Shown: positions 1 to 6,046, numbered from the stretch's first letter. The stretch: 6,449 nucleotides of DNA from Smithellaceae bacterium (GCA_028701435.1 JAQVQT010000107.1:1-6449); one strand, 5' to 3'. Notes: generated from the letters alone by a model not told the origin. Numbers and translations: made by a program.

Positions 1-31
1 CGCCGATCATTTTCAATGTTTTTCTTTTCAT
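1..31 (-). CDS. Start of an unidentified leftward gene (partial)
   Basis: An ATG on the minus strand at 31-29 is preceded by a well-placed ribosome-binding site, AGGAG (minus strand 43-39), seven bases upstream. Only ten codons lie in the window, reading MKRKTLKMIG. The lysine/arginine-rich start would suit the n-region of a signal peptide or a membrane protein, but nothing more can be said and no family is assigned. The gene is transcribed divergently from fur, and the 314 bases between the two starts hold the control regions of both. The start is supported only by the ribosome-binding site and the open frame to the window edge. Confidence 0.6.
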   Translation of the reverse strand, partial: MKRKTLKMIG

Positions 32-281
32 AGGGCTTCTCCTGATTTGCCGGCTGCCTGTACGGTACAAGCCGTCATTAAGAGGGTGTCTCTTTTTTTA
101 ATCAAACCTGGCCCATTTTGCAAGGCCGGTTTCCGATGTTGTCAAATTTTGGTTAAAGGGAGCAATCCTTGTTTTCGTGCCTTCATCAAGCAGATAAAAT
201 TGCGGCGGCGGAACGATTGGTGTCCCATCATTTTCTTTTGAGTCGCGTTTTTTGCCTTTGTAAAATTCTGAACAATTGCAA
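32..281. other. Intergenic region upstream of fur with inverted repeats
   Basis: No convincing gene is seen here; a 64-codon frame at 47-241 has no good ribosome-binding site and an unremarkable low-complexity translation. Two inverted repeats stand out. TGTAC-G-GTACA lies at 59-69, flanked by CGGC (51-54) and GCCG (71-74). AAACC-T-GGCC (104-113) pairs with GGCCGGTTT (124-132) as a 9-bp stem with one bulge and a 10-base loop. Both would lie in the 5' leader or promoter of the leftward gene. Weak minus-strand promoter hexamers exist (for example TTGACA at 145-140) but none has a good -10 partner. Confidence 0.4.
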
Positions 282-310
282 TTGACAAGGAAGGGGGATT
301 TGTATATTAA
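282..310 (+). promoter_or_regulatory. Sigma70-type promoter of fur
   Basis: A perfect -35 hexamer TTGACA (282-287) is followed after 17 bases by TATTAA (305-310). An overlapping TATATT (303-308) gives a better -10 match but only 15-base spacing. The predicted start of transcription falls at about 316-318, inside the Fur box at 312-330. A 12-base perfect palindrome, CAATTGCAATTG (273-284), overlaps the -35 box. Confidence 0.7.
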
Positions 311-311
311 C

Positions 312-330
312 GCAATTGATTGTCATTATC
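312..330 (-). promoter_or_regulatory. Fur box over the fur promoter
   Basis: Read on the minus strand the site is GATAATGACAATCAATTGC, matching the classical 19-base Fur box (GATAATGATAATCATTATC) at 15 of 19 positions. It lies immediately after the -10 element of the fur promoter and covers the predicted transcription start, so iron-loaded Fur bound here should block initiation. This is the usual negative autoregulation of fur; binding itself is inferred. Confidence 0.75.
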
Positions 331-345
331 AAAAATGGGGGCAAA

Positions 346-795
346 ATGAGCAAGGAAAAAATGATCTTTCAGAAGTATCTGGCAAAGCATGATTTGCGGG
401 ACACGCCGCAGAGGGAACTCATTCTGGATGCCTTTTTGACACTCGAAGAGCATATTTCAGCCGAACAGCTCTACGACATCGTAAAAAGACAAGACCCTTC
501 GATTGGCCAGGCTACGGTTTACAGGGTATTGAAATTACTGATGGAAGCGGAATTGGCCCGGGAAATTGACTTCGGGGACGGCGTGATTCGGTATGAACAT
601 AAATACAATCATCCTCACCACGATCATCTTGTTTGCCGCGGCTGCGGAAAAATGCTGGAAGTTGTTGACCCCGTGATCGAAGAACTTCAAAAACGTGTTG
701 CTGAAAGCCACGGTTTTAAACTGACCGATCATGAAATGTATTTATACGGTTTATGCGAAGATTGCAGGAGGAAAAAGAGCGCGGGTCCTCAATAG
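346..795 (+). CDS. fur: Ferric uptake regulator, Fur family
   Basis: A 149-residue metal-dependent repressor, typical Fur length. The N-terminal winged-helix DNA-binding domain (about 1-84) contains TPQR (20-23) and the recognition-helix motif ATVYRVL (56-62). The C-terminal metal-binding and dimerisation domain carries HHDH (91-94), CRGC (97-100) and CEDC (137-140). By position H36, E84, H92 and H94 match one metal site of E. coli Fur, and H91, D93, E112 and H129 match the iron-sensing site. Two CxxC pairs indicate a structural zinc. The ATG at 346 is chosen because GGGGG lies just upstream; an in-frame TTG at 316 would fall inside the Fur box and add ten unlikely residues. The Fur box over its own promoter favours Fur over Zur or PerR, though paralogues cannot be fully excluded. 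The outer-membrane protein gene follows 111 bases downstream. Confidence 0.93.
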   Translation: MSKEKMIFQKYLAKHDLRDTPQRELILDAFLTLEEHISAEQLYDIVKRQDPSIGQATVYRVLKLLMEAELAREIDFGDGVIRYEHKYNHPHHDHLVCRGCGKMLEVVDPVIEELQKRVAESHGFKLTDHEMYLYGLCEDCRRKKSAGPQ

Positions 796-881
796 GATTT
801 GGCAAAAACATCAATGATATTAATTTGAAATTAGCCGGGAAGAGGATTGCTGACCTCGTATAGGATGGCTTATTTGGTCTT

Positions 882-900
882 AACAATGATAATAATTTTC
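882..900 (+). promoter_or_regulatory. Fur box upstream of the outer-membrane protein gene
   Basis: AACAATGATAATAATTTTC matches the classical 19-base Fur box at 15 of 19 positions, including an unbroken run of nine. It ends six bases before the preferred ATG (907). A poorer, AT-rich look-alike lies at 813-825 (AATGATATTAATT). No strong promoter hexamers were found; TTGCTG (847-852) with TTATTT (870-875) is the best weak candidate. The position suggests iron-dependent repression of the downstream gene. Confidence 0.65.
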
Positions 901-906
901 AATAGG

Positions 907-1677
907 ATGCGTTGGGTTCTATCGGTCGTGGGATTTTTTTTCATGACAACCGTTGCATTTGCGGGGCATCCGCTTGTTACGGACGATACGTGCACACAAG
1001 GGAAGGGCAATGGCCAGGTGGAAGTCGGGCTGGCTTTCTTTTACGATAAGGACAGTGTGGACGAATGGACAGAGGTGAAAAAGGATGGCGGGGATTTTAC
1101 CGTGGTGGCCACCGTTGGCCTTTTGGATACGGTGGATGCCATTGTACAACTGCCTTATGCCTGGTATTCCGTGAAAGAAAACGACAATTTTATCGGCCGA
1201 GAAGACGGGATTTTGGACTTCACCTTTGATGTCAAGTGGCGATTATTGGAAAAGGACGGCTGGTCTCTGGCGATAAAACCGGGCGTCAGCATTCCGACCG
1301 GCGACGATGAGCGGGCACTGGGTGTCGGGCACATGAGTTACCGGTTCTTTCTCGTCGGAACCAGGGAATGGGGGCCGTTCGCCGCGCATGTCAATGCGGG
1401 CTATGCCCGCAGTGAAAACGTTTTTGAGGCAAACAAGGACCTGTGGCACGCGTCAGCCGCTTTTGAAGTGAAAGTCATGGAATCCCTGAAATTGATGGCG
1501 AATGCCGGCATCGATAGAAATCCCAACCCAAAAAGTGAAAACCATCCGGCGTTTTTGCTGGGAGGCATTGCCTATGCCGTCTCGGAGAGCATCACGCTCG
1601 ACGCCGGTGTAAAGTATGGTTTGAGCGACACGGAAATCAACTGGACGGGGCTGGCCGGACTGACGATTCGGTTTTGA
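907..1677 (+). CDS. Outer-membrane beta-barrel protein, Phenol_MetA_deg-like family
   Basis: A 256-residue protein with a clear signal peptide: MR, a hydrophobic core, and a signal-peptidase I site after AFA (residue 19). The mature protein opens with GHPLVTDD (20-27) followed by TQGKGNGQVEVGL, the hallmark of the family annotated as 'MetA-pathway of phenol degradation' or simply 'transporter'. Alternating polar/hydrophobic strands follow, and it ends in LTIRF; a C-terminal phenylalanine is the usual signal for outer-membrane barrel assembly. Where relatives have glycine after TDDT, this one has cysteine (C29). The substrate is unknown; the family name does not prove a role in phenol use. The start is chosen for the signal peptide, but no Shine-Dalgarno is well placed. 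In-frame alternatives are ATG 865 and TTG 847, the latter with a GGGAAG upstream. The preceding Fur box implies iron-responsive expression. Confidence 0.8.
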   Translation: MRWVLSVVGFFFMTTVAFAGHPLVTDDTCTQGKGNGQVEVGLAFFYDKDSVDEWTEVKKDGGDFTVVATVGLLDTVDAIVQLPYAWYSVKENDNFIGREDGILDFTFDVKWRLLEKDGWSLAIKPGVSIPTGDDERALGVGHMSYRFFLVGTREWGPFAAHVNAGYARSENVFEANKDLWHASAAFEVKVMESLKLMANAGIDRNPNPKSENHPAFLLGGIAYAVSESITLDAGVKYGLSDTEINWTGLAGLTIRF

Positions 1678-1706
1678 ACACCCGCCCGTCGAACCGGCGC
1701 ACTGCG

Positions 1707-2612
1707 CTAGCGCATCAGAAGCAGGCTCAGCGCCATCACCATCATGCCGGCCATCAGACCCAGAATGCTGTCGTGTCCCTTGCTGTAGGCGCGGCTGGTG
1801 GGCAATAGTTCATCGAGGCTGATATAGACCATTACCCCGGCAATGCCGCCGAACAGAAACCCCGTCAGGTTCACCGGAGGGTTCCACGCGCCGCCCCCGG
1901 TGATCAGCGTGATCACCGCCAGAGCGGTCACGGCGCCCAGCGGTTCGGCAAGACCGCTGACGAAAGACCACAAAAAAGCCTTTTTGCGGTTGCCTGTCGC
2001 ATAAAATATGGGGACGGAGACGCTGATGCCTTCGGGAATGTTGTGCAGCGCAATGGCAACGGCGATGGCCACGCCCAGCGCAGGCTCCTGCATGGCGGCC
2101 AGAAAGGTGGCGATGCCTTCGGGAAAATTGTGAATGGTAATGGCCAGCGCCGTCAGCAGTCCAGTACGCATAAGACCCGCGCGCGCCGCGCCGTGATCGT
2201 GAACTCCCGTCAAAGGATTCTTGAAATCTGCGGATGAAGAAGAACGGAAATCCGGGATCGCCGCATTCGGGTCATGAAGGGGCGCCGTTTCATCTTCGGA
2301 ATGCGTTTCATGGGGGTTTTCGGCGGCGGGAATCACGTTGTCGATTGTCGCCATGACTATCATGCCGCCGAAAAATGAAGCAACCACAAGCCAGTTTCCC
2401 CACGAATCGCCGTAGTGTGCTCCCAGTATCACCGCACTTTTTGGGAATATTTCCACAAAGGAAACATACAGCATCACGCCCGCGGAAAAGCCCGTCGCCA
2501 CTGAAAGAAAACGATAGTTGGTCCGTTTTGCGGTAAAGGCGATGATGCTGCCGATGCCGGTCGCCATACCGGCAAAGAGGGTCAGGCCCAGGGCAATGCA
2601 AACATGTTCCAT
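1707..2612 (-). CDS. zupT: ZIP-family divalent metal transporter ZupT
   Basis: A 301-residue inner-membrane protein importing zinc and, in the E. coli homologue, also iron and other divalent cations. About eight membrane segments are visible. The binuclear metal-site motifs are HNFPEG (161-166, helix 4) and HNIPEG (190-195, helix 5), with E223 in LAEPLG as a further ligand of the family. The N-terminus (MEH, LTLFAGMATGIG) and SFVEIFP (51-57) also match ZupT. It is some 40 residues longer than the E. coli protein as I recall it (257), mostly from a loop at about 98-145 that is rich in His, Asp and Glu (H101, H104, H113, H138, H140). A GGAG lies eight bases before the ATG. It sits 58 bases downstream of the GTPase gene with no terminator seen between them, so co-transcription is likely. 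The stop codon lies inside a 12-base palindrome (1703-1714). No Fur or Zur box was seen close by. Confidence 0.9.
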   Translation of the reverse strand: MEHVCIALGLTLFAGMATGIGSIIAFTAKRTNYRFLSVATGFSAGVMLYVSFVEIFPKSAVILGAHYGDSWGNWLVVASFFGGMIVMATIDNVIPAAENPHETHSEDETAPLHDPNAAIPDFRSSSSADFKNPLTGVHDHGAARAGLMRTGLLTALAITIHNFPEGIATFLAAMQEPALGVAIAVAIALHNIPEGISVSVPIFYATGNRKKAFLWSFVSGLAEPLGAVTALAVITLITGGGAWNPPVNLTGFLFGGIAGVMVYISLDELLPTSRAYSKGHDSILGLMAGMMVMALSLLLMR

Positions 2613-2670
2613 CTTCCGGTCTCCGTCGTGAAAAATACCCGCCCGATTCCCGGTTGCGCGAAAACCCGGT

Positions 2671-4347
2671 TTACATTTTTTGCGCCGTTTCTTTCACGTG
2701 TTCCGCCTCCTGAAGGAGAGTCTCCAGGCGCTTTGTCTCTTCTTCCAAACGGGAAAGAGGTTCTTTCAGACGATGTTCGATTTCCACAAAAAGGTTTTCA
2801 AAAATCTTTGCAATTTCCCTGTCCAGCCGATCCCGGAACTCCTCGCGGGACTTCCGCAATTTTTGCGAAACTTCGGACAGGAGGCTGGAGCGCTTCCAGA
2901 TCAGCGTCACGGCGATCAAACCGGCCCCGGCCAGCGCGAGGATGCCGCCGGTGATGTCGAAAGCCACCATTTTTGTCGCCAGCGCGATCACGGCGCCGAA
3001 GGCGGCAAGTCCGCCGCCCGCCAGTGAAAGCTTTCCGATGTCGGAACCTTGAATGGCCTTGTCGCTGACAATGTCCGCCAGGCGAAGCTCCTGCAACTGG
3101 CGCTGCAGACGGGCAAGAATTTCCACCCGGTCCGTGTCCTTGGACGAAATGCCCGGCTTTGCATCGCTGCGGCGGCGCGCGATGGCCTCCGTCAGTTCGG
3201 TGAACATGGACATCATTTCATTGGAGATGTCTTTTGAAACCCGCGAAGATTCCGCGTCAATCTCCGTCTTCGATTTGCTTTCAAAGCCGGTCTGAAGCTC
3301 CGCAAGCCACGTTTTGATGTCTTTGTCGCGGACCAGAGGAATCGCTCGGCGCAAAATGGTCCCCACGCTCAAGCCTTCCGTAAAATCCTCTTCCAGGCCG
3401 GATGCCAGCCGGTCGTAGGATACGCACAGGCTGTCCACGGCCAGGCGCCTGAGAGAATCGGCTTTGTCGCGCCTGGCTTTGACGCGGCTCATCAGGTCGT
3501 CATAAAAACCTCTGTCCTCCGCCAGTGCGTCCTGGGCGGCGCGCAGGCGCTCGATCATGCCCGCGGCGATCTTTCCGGCGGTTTCCCGGGCGCCTTCCAC
3601 TTTCATTCGCCAGACCTCTCCCGTTTCGACGGTTTTTCGCAGAAAGTCGCGAAACTCCGTAAAGCCGCTGTCGGATGCTCCTTCCGCTTCCCGCTTGGCC
3701 GAGACGGCAAACACGACCGGGTCCTGAACATTTCTTTCCCGTGCGTACTGGGCAACCCGTTCCCGGTTGACGGCCAGTTCATGCTCGGTGGCCAGATCGG
3801 ACTGCTGAAGGACGAACACCGTCTTGCGGTGCCAATCCTTGCGGATCAGCGCCAGAAGATCCCAGGAGGAGCCGGTATGCGGATTTTTGGCGGGAAAGAC
3901 AAAAACGACCAGGTCGCTTAAGGGAATATAATTTTCGGTGATCGTCTGGTGATTGCGGATGACCGAATTGGTGCCGGGCGTATCGACGATGGTGATTTCC
4001 CGCAAGACTTCCTTGGGTAAGGCGATTCTTTCCCACTGAGTGCCGAGGTCCGTTCTGGATCGCTGGTCTGCGTACACCAGTTCCTGAATGCAGGCCGTGC
4101 AGGGGTCCGGCGCAACGTCGCAGACGTCTTCGCCAAGAAGCGCGTTGACAAAACTGCTTTTCCCGGACTTCACCTCGCCGATGAACACGAACAGAGCGGG
4201 GGACTGCAGATGCGTGAGCCTGTCCCGGATGATGTTGGCCGCTTCCGCATCGGAACATTTTTCCGCAAGCGCCAGGGCGGCTTTCAGCAGTTCCCGCAGG
4301 GCTTCAAACTGGTCTTTGACCTCCTGGCTCAAAAGCTGTTTTGTCAT
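2671..4347 (-). CDS. Bacterial dynamin-like GTPase with a C-terminal membrane hairpin
   Basis: A 558-residue dynamin-superfamily protein. The GTPase domain has the P-loop GEVKSGKS (57-64), a probable switch-I threonine T84 in DPCTAC, DTPG (122-125) and SAK (216-218). The usual N/TKxD specificity motif appears as QQSD (181-184). A long helical, probably coiled-coil stalk spans about 240-430. Two hydrophobic segments at about 440-460 and 464-484 form a membrane hairpin, followed by a highly charged coiled coil (486-556). This order resembles bacterial dynamin-like proteins and mitofusin-type proteins, which bind and remodel membranes; the exact role here is unknown. The ATG at 4347 is chosen because GGAGGA precedes it; the frame stays open to an ATG at 4419, whose 24 extra residues look unlike family N-termini. 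No second dynamin gene is adjacent, although such genes often come in pairs. Probably heads an operon with zupT. Confidence 0.85.
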   Translation of the reverse strand: MTKQLLSQEVKDQFEALRELLKAALALAEKCSDAEAANIIRDRLTHLQSPALFVFIGEVKSGKSSFVNALLGEDVCDVAPDPCTACIQELVYADQRSRTDLGTQWERIALPKEVLREITIVDTPGTNSVIRNHQTITENYIPLSDLVVFVFPAKNPHTGSSWDLLALIRKDWHRKTVFVLQQSDLATEHELAVNRERVAQYARERNVQDPVVFAVSAKREAEGASDSGFTEFRDFLRKTVETGEVWRMKVEGARETAGKIAAGMIERLRAAQDALAEDRGFYDDLMSRVKARRDKADSLRRLAVDSLCVSYDRLASGLEEDFTEGLSVGTILRRAIPLVRDKDIKTWLAELQTGFESKSKTEIDAESSRVSKDISNEMMSMFTELTEAIARRRSDAKPGISSKDTDRVEILARLQRQLQELRLADIVSDKAIQGSDIGKLSLAGGGLAAFGAVIALATKMVAFDITGGILALAGAGLIAVTLIWKRSSLLSEVSQKLRKSREEFRDRLDREIAKIFENLFVEIEHRLKEPLSRLEEETKRLETLLQEAEHVKETAQKM

Positions 4348-4441
4348 GTCTCCTCCATGTTTGTTTTTCCGCCATGGCCTCGATGCCGGCCGCAAAAAAG
4401 CCGCCGCGAAGCGGATCATCCGTATTCATCCGAATGTACAC

Positions 4442-4456
4442 TGAATTATTAATTCA
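4442..4456. repeat. Perfect 7-1-7 inverted repeat, possible operator
   Basis: TGAATTA-T-TAATTCA is a perfect inverted repeat with a single central base. It overlaps the -10 element of the candidate GTPase promoter, the position expected for a repressor-binding site. The AT-rich composition makes chance occurrence possible, and no regulator is assigned. Confidence 0.4.
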
Positions 4457-4474
4457 ATATTGACGGGTTGGCAA
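4445..4474 (-). promoter_or_regulatory. Candidate promoter of the GTPase-zupT unit
   Basis: On the minus strand TTGCCA (4474-4469, 5 of 6) is followed after 18 bases by AATAAT (4450-4445, 5 of 6). The predicted start at about 4438 would give a leader of roughly 90 bases before the ATG at 4347. The -10 box lies inside the palindrome at 4442-4456. Confidence 0.45.
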
Positions 4475-4487
4475 TCAATTTTATATT
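4460..4487 (+). promoter_or_regulatory. Candidate rightward promoter between the GTPase and DHS-like genes
   Basis: TTGACG (4460-4465, 5 of 6) and TATATT (4482-4487, 5 of 6) are spaced by 16 bases on the plus strand. There is no gene for it to drive: the only frame (4460-4642) starts at TTG without a ribosome-binding site and looks non-coding. If active it would make a short RNA or antisense transcript into the 3' end of the DHS-like gene. It overlaps the leftward promoter. Confidence 0.3.
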
Positions 4488-4623
4488 GCCGGGCCGTTTC
4501 ATGGTGTGCGTTTCAAAGATTCTGGCACCGCCTGCATTGCCTGATGGGGGAATCGGGGATGTATATTGATCCGCGGGGTGAATCTCGCGCGGGTCCGTCA
4601 TCCCAGAGGCGGGAGAAGCCCCG

Positions 4624-5616
4624 TCATTCCGCCAGAACGTAGGCGAAAATCAGCGGAACAACGATGGTCGCGTCGCTTTCGATGATAAAACGGGGCGTAT
4701 CCACCGACAGCTTTTCCCAGGTGATTTTTTCATTGGGAACAGCGCCGCTGTATGATCCGTAAGAGGTTGTACTGTCGGAGATCTGGCAGAAGTAAGACCA
4801 CAGCCGGCAATTCATCTGCATGTCCTGGCGGATCAGCGGCACGACGCTGATCGCGAAGTCTCCGGATATGCCGCCCGCGATTTGAAAGAAACCGACGCCC
4901 TGGTCGCCGGAGGCGTCCAGATACCAGTCGATCAGGGCGTTCATGGTTTCCAGACCCGACTTGACGACGGCGGGGTTTTGAATTTGTCCTTTCCGGACAT
5001 TCGAGACAAAGACATTGCCCAGCGTTGAATCTTCCCAGCCGGGAACAAAGATCGGAATGTTTTTTTCGCAGGCGGCAATGAGCCAGGAATCTTTTTCGTC
5101 AATCTCGTAGTCTCCTTTCAGGATGCCGCTGGAAAGGAGCTGAAAAATGAATTCATAGGGAAGATATCTTTGATTTTTCTCTTCCGCCTGCTTCCAGAAT
5201 GCCAGCAGCTTTTTTTCGACCTTTCGCATGGCTTCCTCTTCGGGAATGCAGGTGTCGGTGACGCGGTTCAGTTTTCTCTTGAGCAAATCCGCTTCATCGG
5301 CGGGTGTGAGATCGCGGTAATGGGGAACGCGGCAGTAATGCCGATGGGCAACCAGGTTAAAAACATCCTCTTCCAGATTGGCTCCCGTGCAGGATATCGC
5401 GTGGACTTTATCCTCCCGGATCATTTGGGCGAGGGTGATGCCGATTTCGGCGGTGCTCATGGCGCCGCCCATGGCAATCATCATCTTTCCGCCCTGATGC
5501 AGATGATCCACATACGCCTGGGCCGCGTCGATCACTACGGCCGCGTTGAAATGGCGAAAATTCTCCCGGATGAATTTCTTGACCGCCGGAAAATTGGATG
5601 AAACGCTTTCCTTCAT
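4624..5616 (-). CDS. Deoxyhypusine synthase-like protein (bacterial)
   Basis: A 330-residue cytoplasmic, NAD-dependent enzyme of the deoxyhypusine synthase (DHS) family. Recognisable blocks are GGAMSTAEIG (50-59), SCTGANLEEDVFN (75-87), IPIFVPGWEDSTLGN (187-201) and GSYSGAVPNEKITWEKLS (287-304). The catalytic lysine of human DHS (K329 in WGK) corresponds to K302 in WEK; W300, E296 and D196 also match. Two spermidine-binding residues do not: human H288 aligns with D253 and D316 with Y289 (alignment by eye, human sequence from memory). Eukaryotic DHS moves an aminobutyl group from spermidine to eIF5A, which bacteria lack, so this protein probably uses another acceptor in polyamine metabolism; its reaction cannot be read from the sequence. 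The ATG at 5616 has AGGAG seven bases upstream and a structured leader before that. It is a single-gene unit, divergent from the YeeE-like gene. Confidence 0.85.
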   Translation of the reverse strand: MKESVSSNFPAVKKFIRENFRHFNAAVVIDAAQAYVDHLHQGGKMMIAMGGAMSTAEIGITLAQMIREDKVHAISCTGANLEEDVFNLVAHRHYCRVPHYRDLTPADEADLLKRKLNRVTDTCIPEEEAMRKVEKKLLAFWKQAEEKNQRYLPYEFIFQLLSSGILKGDYEIDEKDSWLIAACEKNIPIFVPGWEDSTLGNVFVSNVRKGQIQNPAVVKSGLETMNALIDWYLDASGDQGVGFFQIAGGISGDFAISVVPLIRQDMQMNCRLWSYFCQISDSTTSYGSYSGAVPNEKITWEKLSVDTPRFIIESDATIVVPLIFAYVLAE

Positions 5617-5636
5617 TTGAATACTCCTGATGTGCG

Positions 5637-5745
5637 TTTGGTAAAGCCGCGTCCGCTGGAGACGACCGGCCGCGGTTTCAGGGAAGAATCTTGCTTCGGG
5701 AAAGCAGATTTACAAAACAGAATATGCGGGGGCTGTTTTACCAAA
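5637..5745 (-). ncRNA. Candidate structured leader RNA of the DHS-like gene
   Basis: Read as minus-strand RNA, TTTGGTAAA (5745-5737) pairs perfectly with TTTACCAAA (5645-5637). Inside lie three hairpins: AAAACAG/CTGTTTT (5739-5733 with 5720-5714, 12-base loop with a C run), AATC-TGCTT/AAGCA-A-GATT (5710-5702 with 5696-5687, one bulge, 5-base loop), and CCGCG/CGCGG (5675-5671 with 5651-5647). The layout is a compact four-way junction ending eight bases before the AGGAG site (5628-5624). The first hairpin shares its outer A residues with the closing stem, so its upper four pairs (ACAG/CTGT) coexist with it. A CTCC in the third hairpin could pair with the GGAG of the ribosome-binding site. It matches no riboswitch family I recognise. 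No clear promoter was found upstream, so transcription of this leader is assumed. Confidence 0.4.
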
Positions 5746-6046
5746 GCGTTCTCCCTTTCTCTATATCAATGTTCTGGTGTGCCGTTGCTCATGAACGACG
5801 ATGTAAAACAGATGGAACCCAAACGTTAAAGAATTGATCAACAGATTAACAATACCGCGGCTCATATCATGGAGCGGTGGAAATTGCAACCCGTCATCGC
5901 GCATTCCCCCGTAGGGAAAGGTCGCGTGACCTTTAGGTTATTTAAACCATAGTGATGGGCGCGAGGCGATAGGTCATTGTAGAAAATGTTCGCGACCGTT
6001 CCTTACAGCCCCTCACCCCCATTTTCCCTCACCTGCAAAAACTTCG
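5746..6046. other. Intergenic region with overlapping hairpins, no gene seen
   Basis: No supported coding frame. From 5746 to about 5885 nothing stands out. From 5896 to 5997 the sequence is full of inverted repeats: TTCCC/GGGAA (5904-5908 with 5914-5918), AAAGGTC/GACCTTT (5917-5923 with 5928-5934, 4-base loop), GGTT/AACC (5936-5939 with 5945-5948), ATCGC/GCGAT (5896-5900 with 5966-5970), and a longer-range GGTCGCG/CGCGACC (5920-5926 with 5991-5997). The GGTC segment can pair with either of two partners. On the plus strand this would lie upstream of the YeeE-like gene, but a promoter placing it in that transcript was not identified. Confidence 0.35.

Noticed and set aside
80..99. AAGAG/CTCTT stem followed by seven T residues, like an intrinsic terminator
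   Set aside because: The stem is only five weak pairs and no rightward gene precedes it in the window.
47..241. 64-residue rightward open frame in the region upstream of fur
   Set aside because: No well-placed ribosome-binding site, and it overlaps the control region of the leftward gene; the translation resembles no family.
1703..1714. Perfect palindrome TGCGCTAGCGCA over the zupT stop codon as a shared terminator
   Set aside because: It has no loop beyond CTAG and no T run on either side, so it is unlikely to terminate transcription.
4595..4630. CCGTCATCCC and CCGTCATTCC direct repeats resembling dispersed REP-type elements
   Set aside because: Only short matches with no full hairpin unit; too weak to call a repeat family from one window.
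4460..4642. 60-residue rightward open frame between the GTPase and DHS-like genes
   Set aside because: Starts at TTG without a ribosome-binding site, overlaps the end of the DHS-like gene, and shows no protein-like features.
5617..5829. 70-residue rightward open frame opposite the DHS-like leader
   Set aside because: Begins directly beside the DHS-like start without a ribosome-binding site and its content follows the inverted repeats of the leader.
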